59,657 nucleotides of DNA from an uncultured Burkholderiales bacterium (GTDB taxonomy: Bacteria > Pseudomonadota > Gammaproteobacteria > Burkholderiales > Burkholderiaceae_C): assembly GCA_937871935.1 (NCBI GenBank), contig CALMQI010000208.1:1-59657 (forward strand), in the 5' to 3' direction. The notes under the pieces are model-generated. The model saw nothing but the letters and a program-made list of their open reading frames with translations, had not been told where the DNA came from and ran no database searches. How positions within the stretch are numbered: the stretch's first letter is position 1; the number at the start of each line of letters is the position of its first letter. Both the position numbers and the translations under genes were made by a program. Positions 35,458-44,045 of this stretch are shown in pieces.

Positions 35458-35481
35458 TCGCCCCTTACCAAGAGGAATGCA

Positions 35482-36726
35482 ATGATCACCACAAGACTCA
35501 AGATGATGCTGGGCACAGCGATGCTGATGCTGGCGTCGCAACATGCGCTGGCTGCGGATCCGATCCGTTTTGCGTTGTGCATGGACATGACGAAGTCCTA
35601 CCCGTTCATCACGGTGCCGTACGTGCAGGGGGTACGCGACTACGCGGCACTGATCAACTCGAAGGGCGGCATCGAAAGCCACCCTGTCGAGATCATCATC
35701 GTGGAACACGGCAACGAGCCGCAGCGCGGCATCGAGTGTTATGAGCGCATGAAGGATCAGGCGATCACGGTCGACTTCCTGTCCACCCCGGTAGCGAAAG
35801 GCGTGCTGCCGCGCGCGATGAAGGACGGCAAGGTCATGATCCAGGCCATCGCAGGCCGTGGCGACGCCGTTGACGGCGAGGTCTTCGAATGGGTCTTCCC
35901 GCTCGGAGCCACCTACTGGGGCCAGGCCGCCAACATCATCAGCCACTTCAAGAAGCAGTCCGGCGGCAGCCTGAAGGGCAAGAAGATCGCGTTCCTGCAC
36001 CTCGACCACCCGTTTTCATTTGAACCGCTCCCGGTACTGCAGGAGTTGCAGAAGCGCGAAGGCTTCGATCTCCAGTTGTTCCCCTACCCGCCGCCCGGCA
36101 GCGACCAATCATCGGCCTGGTCGCAGATTCGGCGCGTTCAGCCCGACCTGATCGTGCACTGGGGCTTCTCGCAGATGAATGTGGTGGCCGCCAAGGAGGC
36201 TACGCGCAATGGCATCCCGATGGACAAGATCGTCACGGTCAGCTTCTTGAACGATGTCGACATCAACAACATCGGGCCCGGCGCCGCCAAGGGAATCAGG
36301 CGATCGACGATCGTGGCAAGCGGTACCGACCAGGCGCTGGTTCAGGAGATCGGTCGCGAGCTGTACGACAAGGGCAGGGGTGCGGGTGACCGAAAGCTCC
36401 TCTCCGATGTCTACTACGCCAACGGGCTGGGAGTCTATGCCCCGGTTTTCGAAGCTGCCCGCCTGGCGATCAGGAACGACAAATGGCCGTTGACGGCCGA
36501 GAAAATGCGCAAGGGCTTCACAAGCCTCAGGAACTACAACGCCAATGGATTGATTCCGCCGTTGACGGTCACGGCGAAGGACCATGGCGGTGGCGGCAAG
36601 ACCCGCATCGAGATGTGGGACGGCGCGAAGTGGGTGCCGCAGACCGATTGGTTTTCCGACTACGACGATCTGGTTTGGGCCACCGTCAAGACTTCTTCCA
36701 GTGAGTTCGCCAAATCGGGCAAGTGA
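35482..36726 (+). CDS. ABC transporter substrate-binding protein (Leu/Ile/Val-type)
   Basis: A 414-residue periplasmic binding protein of the branched-chain amino acid (LivK-like, Peripla_BP_6) type. An N-terminal signal peptide is visible: basic start, hydrophobic core MMLGTAMLMLAS, cleavage after HALA. The mature protein starts ADPIRFALCMD. The motif RDYAALINSKGGIESHPVEIIIVEHGNEP is typical. A GAGG Shine-Dalgarno precedes the ATG. No permease or ATPase genes are beside it, so it must use components encoded elsewhere. Paralogues in betaproteobacteria often bind aromatic or other carboxylic acids, so it may bring in the pathway substrate. Confidence 0.92.
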   Translation: MITTRLKMMLGTAMLMLASQHALAADPIRFALCMDMTKSYPFITVPYVQGVRDYAALINSKGGIESHPVEIIIVEHGNEPQRGIECYERMKDQAITVDFLSTPVAKGVLPRAMKDGKVMIQAIAGRGDAVDGEVFEWVFPLGATYWGQAANIISHFKKQSGGSLKGKKIAFLHLDHPFSFEPLPVLQELQKREGFDLQLFPYPPPGSDQSSAWSQIRRVQPDLIVHWGFSQMNVVAAKEATRNGIPMDKIVTVSFLNDVDINNIGPGAAKGIRRSTIVASGTDQALVQEIGRELYDKGRGAGDRKLLSDVYYANGLGVYAPVFEAARLAIRNDKWPLTAEKMRKGFTSLRNYNANGLIPPLTVTAKDHGGGGKTRIEMWDGAKWVPQTDWFSDYDDLVWATVKTSSSEFAKSGK

Positions 36727-36878
36727 CACGGCTCTATGCCGTTTCGTGTGGAACGCGACAGCGTTATCTGACGGCCTGTCGGGCGGCTCCGAGAAAGGAG
36801 AGCTTCCGCGACGTGAAGCACTGCAAGCGCCGCAAGCGCTGGCTCGGTTGAACCGGGCCAGCGGGCACGCGCCGCCGT

Positions 36879-38973
36879 TCAGCGCGGGTAGAAGGCCTCG
36901 TTGTCGCGTGCCATCCTGCGCAGCAACTCGGGCGGCGCGAAGCGCGGGCCATGCCGGCCCGCCAGTTGTTCGCAGTCGCCGACGAAGGCGGCGATGCCGC
37001 GACTGTGGATCTGGCCGATCGGCCCGCCCAGGAAGGGCGGGAAGCCCCAGCCGAGAATCGCACCGACATCGGCGTCGATCGCGGCCGTGACCACGCCTTC
37101 TTCGATGCAGCGCACGGTCTCGACCGACTGGATGAACATCAGCCGGCGCTTGACCTCGGCCACGTCGGGCTGCTGCGCGGCGGGCCGCCAGATCCTGGCC
37201 AGCCCCGGCCACAGGCGTTTGGTGCCGCCCTGCGGATAGTCGTAGAAGCCCTTGCCGCCCTTCTTGCCGGCCGGCCGAGCTGGTCGACCATGCGCTCGCA
37301 GACCTCGTCGATGGCGCTGCGAACATAGGCCGCGCCGAGGTCGGCAGCGGTCTGCCTGCGGATGCGCGCCATCAGCTCCAGCGACACCTCGTCGGCCAGC
37401 GCCAGCGGGCCCACCGGCATGCCGGCCATGCGCCCGGCGTTGTCGATCAGCGCCGGCTTCACGCCTTCGGCCAGCAGCGTCAGGCCCTCGCCGACGTAGG
37501 TGGAGAACACGCGGCTGGTGTAGAAGCCGCGGCTGTCGTTGACGACGATGGGCGTCTTGCGCAGCGCCTTCACGAAGTCCATCGCGCGCGCCAGGCAGTC
37601 GTCGCTGGTCGCCTGGCCGCGGATGATCTCGACCAGCGGCATCTTCTCGGCCGGCGAGAAGAAATGCAGGCCGATGAAGTTGGCCGGCCGCGCCGAGGCT
37701 TGCGCCAGGCCGGTGATCGGCAGCGTGCTGGTGTTGCTGGCGAACACCGCAGTCGGCGCCAGCATGGCTTCGGCCTTGCGCGTGACCTCGGCCTTCAGCG
37801 CGCGGTCTTCGAACACCGCCTCGACCACGATGTCGCAGCCGTCTAGGCTTGCAAAGTCACTGGTCGGGCGGATGCGCGCCGCGAGCTTGCCCTGAGCGGC
37901 CTCGCTCATGCGCCCCTGCTGCACCTGCTTGGCCCAGCGCGCATCGGCGTAGGCCTTGCCGCGCGCGGCCAACTCGGCGCTGGTGTCGAGCAGCACCACC
38001 TCCAGCCCGGCTTCGGCCGCCGCGCAGGCGATGCCGGCGCCCATCATGCCGGCGCCCAGGATGCCCACCTTGCGGCAGGCGGCGGTGGCCACGCCCTGCG
38101 GCCGCGCCGACAGCTTGTTGGCCGCGGTGATGCCGAAGAACAGCGAGCGGATCACGTTCTTCGCCTCGGCCCCGACCGCGAGCTTCACGAACTCGCGCAT
38201 CTCGACCTTGCAGCCGGTGTCGATGTCGACCTGGCAGCCGTTGTAGACGCAGCTCATGATGGCCGCCGGCGCCGGGTAGTTGCCGAAGGTCTTCTCGCGC
38301 AGCATGGCGTTGCCGGCGGTGAAGGTCTCGTAGCCGGCCGGGCTCTGCACCGGGCCGCCGGGCAGCTTGAAGCCCTTGCGGTCCCAGGGTGCACGGCGGT
38401 GGCCGCGCCGTCCTTCAGCAGCCATTCGCGGGCACGCGCCAGCAGCTCGCCGGCGGGCACCACCTCGTCGACCAGGCCGGCGGCCAGGGCCTTGGCGGGC
38501 GCGAGCTTCTTCCCTTCGAGCAGGAAGGGCAGGGCGTTGCGCACGCCGATCATGCGCGACAGGCGCTGCGTGCCGCCGCCGCCCGGCAACAGGCCGATGC
38601 CGACTTCGGGCAGGCCGATCAGCGCCTTCGGGTTGTCGGCGGCGATGCGGCGGTGGCAGGCCAGCGCCAGTTCGTAGCCGCCGCCCAGCGCGGTGCCGTT
38701 GATGGCGGCGACGAAGGGCTTGCCGCCAGTCTCGATGCCGCGCATCAGCGCGTGCAGGTCGGTCACGAAACGCATCATGCCGGGCGCATCTTCGATGGCC
38801 AGCATCATGTTCAGGTCGGCGCCGACGATGAACTCGGGCCGCGCCGAGGTGATGATCACGCCCTTGACCTGCGGGTCGGCCACGGCCATGGAGGCCGCTT
38901 CGTCGAAGGCTGCCATCGAACGCTCGTTGAGCCACGAGCTCGTGCCTCGCCGCTGGCCACCTTCGGCAGCCAT
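36879..38973 (-). pseudogene. FadB/FadJ-type enoyl-CoA hydratase/3-hydroxyacyl-CoA dehydrogenase, broken by frameshifts
   Basis: Three frames together encode a nearly complete multifunctional beta-oxidation protein of about 700 codons. Segment 1 (about 38931-38392) is the enoyl-CoA hydratase domain: VKGVIITSARPEFIVGADLNMM, NGTALGGGYELALACHRRIA, LPEVGIGLLPGGGGTQRL. Segment 2 (about 38390-37275) holds PWDRKGFKLPGG and the NAD domain VGILGAGMMGAGIACAAAEAG. Segment 3 (about 37270-36879) carries KGGKGFYDYPQGGTKRLWPGL and ends DNEAFYPR. The first break fits a one-base loss near 38391. The second lies in a GGCC repeat near 37265-37275. The first ~20 codons of the hydratase domain are also missing. 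Either real decay or read errors. Confidence 0.85.
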
Positions 38974-39050
38974 TGCTGCTTCTGCGCTCCACAGCCGTAG
39001 GCGAGGAGGTAGGGGGCGACGATGTCAGAGAAGACGGGGCAGGGGAGCAT
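38935..39050 (-). pseudogene. Acyl-CoA dehydrogenase remnant
   Basis: A stretch of ~38 codons reads CPVFSDIVAPYLLAYGCGAQKQQWLPKVASGEARA, an unmistakable internal segment of an ACAD N-terminal domain (the piece before the usual TEP.AGSD motif). Nothing of the preceding ~80 residues or of the following ~270 is present. It abuts, in a different frame, the truncated 5' end of the FadB/FadJ-type gene near 38935. This suggests a deletion that fused the middle of one gene to the start of the next. Confidence 0.75.
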
Positions 39051-39105
39051 CGCGGCGGTTCCCTTGTCGTTGACGTCGTTCACGCAACGCCGGTGACGCA
39101 TCGAC

Positions 39106-39119
39106 CTAACGCTTGTTAG
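39106..39119. promoter_or_regulatory. Palindromic operator site e (CTAAC-GCTT-GTTAG)
   Basis: Perfect CTAAC/GTTAG half-sites with a 4-bp spacer, 17 bp before the ATG of the TetR gene at 39137 and beside the divergent fad remnants. This position is classic for TetR autorepression and links the five-site family to that regulator. Confidence 0.75.
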
Positions 39120-39136
39120 CTGATAAAGTATAGGCC

Positions 39137-39775
39137 ATGAACGACGCAGGCGACACCAGCCGCAGGGGCCTGATCCTGAAGACCGCGGCGATGCTCTTTC
39201 GCCAGCACGGCTACGAGCGCACCTCGGTGCGGCAGATCGCCGAGGCGCTGAGCATGACCTCGGGCTCGATCTTCTATCACTTCACCACCAAGGAAGAATT
39301 GCTGGTCACTGTCATGGAAGAGGGCGTGCGGGATATCCTGAGCGGCGTGCAGACCGGCTTGGCTGGCGAGTCGCGCCTGCCTGAACGCATGCTGGCGATG
39401 GTGCGTTGCCATCTGACCGCGCTGTTGGGGCCGAAGCTGGACGCGATGACCGTGATGCTCTACGAGTGGCGCAGCCTGTCGGAGCCGGCACGGGCACGCG
39501 TGCTGACCTCGCGCGACGCCTACGAGGAACTCTGGATGGCGCCGATCGACGAGGCTGCCGCGCTGGGTCTGGTGGAGGCCGACACCGGCCTTGTGCGCCA
39601 CACGGTGCTGGGCGCGCTCAACTGGACCGGCCAGTGGTATCGACCGGACCGTCGCATGGGTGTGGAACTGCTGGCGCAGCGCATGTTTCACTTGCTGTTT
39701 CCGCGCCTGGCCGAACGCCTGGGCTCGGTCGCGCCCGAGGGCATTGCACGCGAGAGACTGCGGACTTTGGCATGA
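39137..39775 (+). CDS. TetR-family regulator, candidate master regulator of the catabolic units
   Basis: A 212-residue TetR protein. The HTH lies at about 12-58: RRGLILKTAAMLFRQHGYERTSVRQIAEALSMTSGSIFYHFTTKEELLVTVM. The C-terminal domain resembles the TetR_C_33/FadR-like ligand domain of fatty-acid regulators. The operator CTAACGCTTGTTAG sits directly upstream, and four matching sites precede other catabolic genes in the window. It is followed after ~115 bp by etfBA. I infer it is an acyl-CoA-responsive repressor of the regulon. Confidence 0.9.
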   Translation: MNDAGDTSRRGLILKTAAMLFRQHGYERTSVRQIAEALSMTSGSIFYHFTTKEELLVTVMEEGVRDILSGVQTGLAGESRLPERMLAMVRCHLTALLGPKLDAMTVMLYEWRSLSEPARARVLTSRDAYEELWMAPIDEAAALGLVEADTGLVRHTVLGALNWTGQWYRPDRRMGVELLAQRMFHLLFPRLAERLGSVAPEGIARERLRTLA

Positions 39776-39834
39776 ACACGAGCGCTAGCACCGACAACAT
39801 GCGCGGCTGTCGGGCCCGGACCTGGGATTGGCGA

Positions 39835-39856
39835 AAGCCGCAGCCTGCTGCGGCTT
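39835..39856 (+). terminator. Stem-loop between tetR and etfB
   Basis: AAGCCGCAG and CTGCGGCTT form a perfect 9-bp stem with a 4-base loop CCTG, 35 bp before etfB. There is no clear U-tract after it, so it may act as an attenuator or an mRNA-stability element rather than a full terminator. Confidence 0.4.
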
Positions 39857-39890
39857 GGATAGATTGGCATGTCAAACTGATGGAGCAAAT

Positions 39891-40640
39891 GTGAAAGTAC
39901 TTGTCGCCGTGAAACGGGTGCTCGACTACAACGTCAAGGCCCGCGTGAAGTCGGACGGTTCGGGAGTCGATCTCGCGAACCAGAAGCTGTCGATGAACCC
40001 CTTCGACGAGATCGCCTGTGAAGAGGCGGTGCGGTTGAAGGAGGCCGGTGTCGCCACCGAGATCATCGCCGTGTCCTGCGGCCCGGTGGGCTGCCAGGAG
40101 ACGCTGCGCAGCGCCATGGCCATCGGCGCCGACCGCGGTGTCCTGGTCGAGAGCAACGACGTGCTCGAGCCGCTGGCCGTGGCCAAGCTGATGCAGCACG
40201 TGGCGGCCAAGGAAGGCGTTCAGATCGCCATCTTCGGCAAGCAGGCGATCGACGACGACGCCGGGCAGACCGGTCAGATGTTCGGCGCGCTGATGGGCTG
40301 GGCCCAGGCCACCTTCGCCTCGAAGGTGAAGATCGAGGGCGGCGCAGCGACCATCAGCCGCGAGATCGACGGCGGGCTGGAGACGCTGCAGATGAAGCTG
40401 CCGGTGGTCATCACGACCGACCTGCGCCTGAACGAGCCGCGCTTCATCACGCTGCCCAACATCATGAAGGCCAAGAAGAAGCCGCTCGAGGTGATCAAGG
40501 CGGCCGAGCTGGGCCTGGATCTGGCGCCGCGCACCGCCACGCTGCGCGTGGACGAACCGGCAGCGCGCAAGGCCGGCATCAAGGTGGCCGATGTGGCCGA
40601 TCTCGTCAAGCGACTCAAAGACGAAGCGAAGGTGATCTGA
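39891..40640 (+). CDS. etfB: Electron-transfer flavoprotein beta subunit
   Basis: A 249-residue EtfB. GTG start at 39891 ([19 protein letters not shown]) preceded by TGGAG. The motifs [44 protein letters not shown] and [15 protein letters not shown] with the AMP-binding region are intact. With EtfA it takes electrons from all the ACADs encoded here and passes them to ETF:quinone oxidoreductase (not in the window). TGATG overlap with etfA. Confidence 0.96.
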   Translation: MKVLVAVKRVLDYNVKARVKSDGSGVDLANQKLSMNPFDEIACEEAVRLKEAGVATEIIAVSCGPVGCQETLRSAMAIGADRGVLVESNDVLEPLAVAKLMQHVAAKEGVQIAIFGKQAIDDDAGQTGQMFGALMGWAQATFASKVKIEGGAATISREIDGGLETLQMKLPVVITTDLRLNEPRFITLPNIMKAKKKPLEVIKAAELGLDLAPRTATLRVDEPAARKAGIKVADVADLVKRLKDEAKVI

Positions 40641-41581
40641 TGACGACCCTGATCATTGCTGAACACGACGGCGCGGCGATCAAGCCCGCCACGCTCAACA
40701 CCATCGCCGCCGCCGTGAAGATCGGCGAGCCGGTGCACGTGCTGGTGGCCGGCAGCGGCTGCGCCGCCGCAGGCCAGGCCGCCGCGGCGGTGGCCGGCGT
40801 GGCCAAGGTGCTGGTGGCCGACGCCGCCCACTACGGCGCACAGCTAGCCGAAAACCTGGCCGCGCTGGTGGTCCAGCAGGTGCGCGCCGACGCCTCTTAC
40901 ACGCACGTACTGACGCCGGCAACGGCCTTCGGCAAGAACGTGCTGCCGCGCGTGGCCGCGCTGCTCGACAGCTCGCAGCTGTCTGACGTGACGGCCATCG
41001 AGTCGCCCGACACCTTCCAGCGCCCGTTCTATGCCGGCAACGCCGTGGCCCGCGTGCAGTCCAAGGACAAGGTCAAGGTGCTGAGCATCCGCACCACGGC
41101 CTTCGACCCGGTGGCGGCCAGCGGCGGCTCGGCGGCGGTGGAAAGCGTCGCCGCGGCGGCCGACCTGGGCTTGACGCAGCTGGTCGGGCGCGAGGTGGTC
41201 AAGCTGGAGCGCCCCGAGCTGACGGCCGCATCCGTCATCGTCTCGGGCGGCCGCGGCCTGGGTGCGGCCGACAAGTTCCACGGCGTGCTCGAGCCGCTGG
41301 CCGACAAGCTGGGCGCGGCGCTCGGCGCCTCGCGCGCTGCGGTCGACGCGGGCTATGCCCCCAACGACTACCAGGTCGGGCAGACCGGCAAGATCGTGGC
41401 GCCGCAGTTGTATGTCGCGGTCGGCATCTCCGGCGCCATCCAGCACCTGGCGGGCATGAAGGACAGCAAGGTCATCGTGGCCATCAACAAGGACGCCGAA
41501 GCGCCGATTTTCCAGGTCGCCGACTACGGGCTGGTGGCTGACCTGTTCCAGGCCGTGCCCGAACTCGTGTCGGCGCTGTAG
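40640..41581 (+). CDS. etfA: Electron-transfer flavoprotein alpha subunit
   Basis: A 313-residue EtfA with the full FAD-binding C-terminal domain: [97 protein letters not shown]. Start ATG overlaps the etfB stop, so the two are coupled. A stem-loop follows at 41602. Confidence 0.97.
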   Translation: MTTLIIAEHDGAAIKPATLNTIAAAVKIGEPVHVLVAGSGCAAAGQAAAAVAGVAKVLVADAAHYGAQLAENLAALVVQQVRADASYTHVLTPATAFGKNVLPRVAALLDSSQLSDVTAIESPDTFQRPFYAGNAVARVQSKDKVKVLSIRTTAFDPVAASGGSAAVESVAAAADLGLTQLVGREVVKLERPELTAASVIVSGGRGLGAADKFHGVLEPLADKLGAALGASRAAVDAGYAPNDYQVGQTGKIVAPQLYVAVGISGAIQHLAGMKDSKVIVAINKDAEAPIFQVADYGLVADLFQAVPELVSAL

Positions 41582-41601
41582 GCCTGCCGGCCGCCGGCGG
41601 C

Positions 41602-41623
41602 CGCCGACAACACCCTGTCGGCG
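41602..41623 (+). terminator. Stem-loop after etfA
   Basis: CGCCGACA and TGTCGGCG form an 8-bp stem with a 6-base loop, 20 bp after the etfA stop and just before operator site f. The T-tract is weak (CGTCTT). Plausible terminator separating etfBA from the next unit. A 14-bp GC palindrome lies at 41587-41600 as well. Confidence 0.5.
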
Positions 41624-41640
41624 CCGCCCGTCTTCACTAC

Positions 41641-41654
41641 CTAACGCATGTTCG
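41641..41654. promoter_or_regulatory. Palindromic operator site f (CTAAC-GCAT-GTTCG)
   Basis: CTAACGCATGTTCG lies 40 bp before the ATG of the ACAD at 41694 and follows the etfA stem-loop. It matches the family consensus CTAAC-N4-GTTNG and would control the run of genes from 41694 to panC at 50204. Confidence 0.68.
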
Positions 41655-41693
41655 GTAGAATCGTCGCGTCCCTCCAGCCCTGCGCCCATCCCC

Positions 41694-42884
41694 ATGTCCG
41701 AAGCCCGCGAACGCCACCCTGAACTGCGAGCGGCCCTGCGCGAGCTGTGCAGCCGCTTCCCCGACGAGTACTTCCGCGGCATCGACGACGCGCGCGGCTA
41801 CCCCGAGGCCTTCGTCGATGCCCTGACGCAGGCCGGCTGGCTGGCGGTGATGATCCCCGAGGAATACGGCGGCGCCGGCCTCGGCCTGGCCGAAGCCTCG
41901 GTGGTGATGGAAGAGGTCAACCGCAACGGCGGCAACGCCGGCGCCTGCCACGGCCAGATGTACAACATGGGCACCTTGCTGCGCCATGGCTCGGACGAGC
42001 AGAAGCGCCGCTACCTGCCCAAGATCGCCACCGGTGCGCTGCGCCTGCAGTCGATGGCCGTGACCGAGCCGAGCGCCGGCACCGACACCACCAAGCTCAA
42101 GACGACCGCGCTGCGCAGCGCCAGCGGCGACCGCTACGTCGTCAACGGCCAGAAGGTGTGGATCTCGCGCGTCCAGCACAGCGACCTGATGATCCTGCTT
42201 GCGCGCACCACGCCGCTGGCCGAGGTCAAGCGCAAGTCCGAGGGCATGTCGATCTTCATCGTCGATCTGCACCAGGCGATAGGCAAGGGGCTGACCGTGC
42301 GCCCGATCCGCAACATGGTCAACCACGAGACCAACGAGCTGTTCTTCGAAAACCTGGAGATCCCGGCCGAGAACCTGATCGGCGAGGAAGGCAAGGGCTT
42401 CAAGTACATCCTCGACGGCCTGAACGCCGAGCGCACGCTGATCGCCGCCGAATGCATCGGCGACGGGCGCTGGTTCGTCAAGCGCAGCGCGGCCTACGCC
42501 GGTGATCGACGTGTGTTCGACCGCCCGATCGGGCAGAACCAGGCGGTGCAGTTTCCGATCGCCGAGAGCCACATCGAGCTGGAAGCCGCCGACCTGATGC
42601 GCTGGCGCGCCTGCGACCTGTTCGACGCCCACGAAGCCTGCGGCGCCGAGGCCAACATGGCCAAGTACCTGGCGGCCAAGGCCTCATGGGAAGCCGCCAA
42701 TGCGGCGATCCAGACCCACGGCGGGTTCGGTTTTGCCTGCGAATACGACATCGAACGCAAATTCCGCGAGACGCGGCTGTACCAGGTGGCGCCGATCTCG
42801 ACCAACCTGATCTTGTCCTACGTGGCCTGCCGCGTTCGTTCTGAAGGATGGCGATGCTTCCCTTGCAAGGCATGCTGGTCGTAA
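41694..42884 (+). CDS. Acyl-CoA dehydrogenase with frameshifted C-terminus
   Basis: An ACAD of 396 codons as read: GWLAVMIPEEYGGAGLGLAEASVVMEE, MAVTEPSAGTDTTKLKTTA, NGQKVWISRVQHSDLMILLARTTP, FDRPIGQNQAVQFPIAESHIELEAADLMRWRA, THGGFGFACEYDIERKFRETRLYQVAPISTNLILSYVA. After that the frame becomes CRVRSEGWRCF and ends at 42884 inside the next gene. The sequence GLPRSF-stop, the normal ending of this subfamily, is present in another frame and stops at 42844. A deletion of about 16 bp between GGCC repeats near 42824 explains this. The enzyme may still fold, with an altered tail. Confidence 0.88.
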   Translation: MSEARERHPELRAALRELCSRFPDEYFRGIDDARGYPEAFVDALTQAGWLAVMIPEEYGGAGLGLAEASVVMEEVNRNGGNAGACHGQMYNMGTLLRHGSDEQKRRYLPKIATGALRLQSMAVTEPSAGTDTTKLKTTALRSASGDRYVVNGQKVWISRVQHSDLMILLARTTPLAEVKRKSEGMSIFIVDLHQAIGKGLTVRPIRNMVNHETNELFFENLEIPAENLIGEEGKGFKYILDGLNAERTLIAAECIGDGRWFVKRSAAYAGDRRVFDRPIGQNQAVQFPIAESHIELEAADLMRWRACDLFDAHEACGAEANMAKYLAAKASWEAANAAIQTHGGFGFACEYDIERKFRETRLYQVAPISTNLILSYVACRVRSEGWRCFPCKACWS

Positions 42885-44029
42885 CGCTGGAACACGCCAT
42901 CGCTGCGCCGTTCTGCACCCGGCAGCTGGCCGACCTGGGTGCACGCGTCATCAAGGTCGAGCGTCCCGGCGAAGGCGACTTCGCGCGCGCCTACGACACG
43001 CGCGCACGCGGCTCGGCCTCGCACTTCGTCTGGTGCAACCGCAGCAAGGAAAGCCTGACGCTGGACCTGAAGAACCCCGGAGCGCGGGCGGTGCTGCAGA
43101 AGCTGGTTGAACGCGCCGACGTGCTGGTGCAGAACCTCGCGCCCGGTGCGGCCGCACGCATGGGCCTGGACCATGCCAGCCTCGCGCCCATCAACCCGCG
43201 CATCGTGGTCTGCGACATCTCGGGTTACGGCGACGGCGGCCCGTACACCGAGAAGAAGGCCTACGACCTGCTGATCCAGAGCGAATCGGGCTTCGTATCG
43301 GTGACCGGCACGCCCGAGCATCCGTCCAAGGCCGGGCTGTCGATCGCCGACATCGCCGCCGGCATGTACGCCTACAGCAGCGTGCTGGCCGCGCTGCTGG
43401 AGCGTGGGCGCACCGGCCGCGGCCAGCGGCTCGAAATCTCGATGCTCGAGGCGATGTCGGAATGGATGGGCTACCCGCTCTTCTACACCTTCGAAGGGCA
43501 GCCGCCGCCGGTGCGCGCCGGTGCCTCGCACGCCGCCATCTACCCCTACGGCCCCTTCACCTGCGGTGACGGCAAGTCGGTGGTGCTGGGCGTGCAGCAC
43601 GACCGCGAGTGGACGGCCTTCTGCGACAAGGTCCTGCTGCAGCCGGCGCTGGCCAAGCAGTACCTGGGCAACGCCAACCGCCTGGCGCAGAAGGACAAGC
43701 TGTTCGGCATCATCGACGCCGTCCTCGCCAAGTTGACGGCGGCGCAGTTGATCGAGCGCCTGGAAGACGCGCAGATCGCCAACGCCCAGCTCAACGAGAT
43801 GGCCGACCTGTGGACGCATCCGCAACTGCAGGCGCGCCAGCGCTGGGCCGAGATCGGCACGCCGGGCGGGCCGGTGCCGGCGTTGTACCCGCCGCATCAC
43901 CTGTCGGGCGAGGAGCCGCCGCCGATGGGCGCAGTGCCGGCCCTGGGCCAGCACACCGATGCCATCCTGGCCGAACTGGGCTACGGCGCGGCCGACATCG
44001 CGCGCCTGCATGTCGAGCGCGCGGTCTGA
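42848..44029 (+). CDS. Family III CoA-transferase (CaiB/BaiF)
   Basis: A 393-residue family III CoA-transferase, which swaps CoA between carboxylic acids. Typical: LVVTLEHAIAAPFCTRQLADLGARVIKVERPGEGDFAR, KESLTLDLKNPGARAVLQKLVERADVLVQNLAPGAAARMGLD, GYGDGGPYTEKKAYDLLIQSESGF and GQRLEISMLEAMSEWM. ATG 42848 begins just after the ancestral stop of the ACAD; ATG 42854 is an alternative. It probably activates the substrate of the PrpD/CitE-type enzymes encoded downstream. Confidence 0.93.
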   Translation: MAMLPLQGMLVVTLEHAIAAPFCTRQLADLGARVIKVERPGEGDFARAYDTRARGSASHFVWCNRSKESLTLDLKNPGARAVLQKLVERADVLVQNLAPGAAARMGLDHASLAPINPRIVVCDISGYGDGGPYTEKKAYDLLIQSESGFVSVTGTPEHPSKAGLSIADIAAGMYAYSSVLAALLERGRTGRGQRLEISMLEAMSEWMGYPLFYTFEGQPPPVRAGASHAAIYPYGPFTCGDGKSVVLGVQHDREWTAFCDKVLLQPALAKQYLGNANRLAQKDKLFGIIDAVLAKLTAAQLIERLEDAQIANAQLNEMADLWTHPQLQARQRWAEIGTPGGPVPALYPPHHLSGEEPPPMGAVPALGQHTDAILAELGYGAADIARLHVERAV

Positions 44030-44045
44030 GCATGAAGGGCTGTTC

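Noticed and set aside
36728..36744. ACGGC/GCCGT stem-loop after the binding-protein gene
   Set aside because: Only a 5-bp stem and a three-T tail; expected often by chance.
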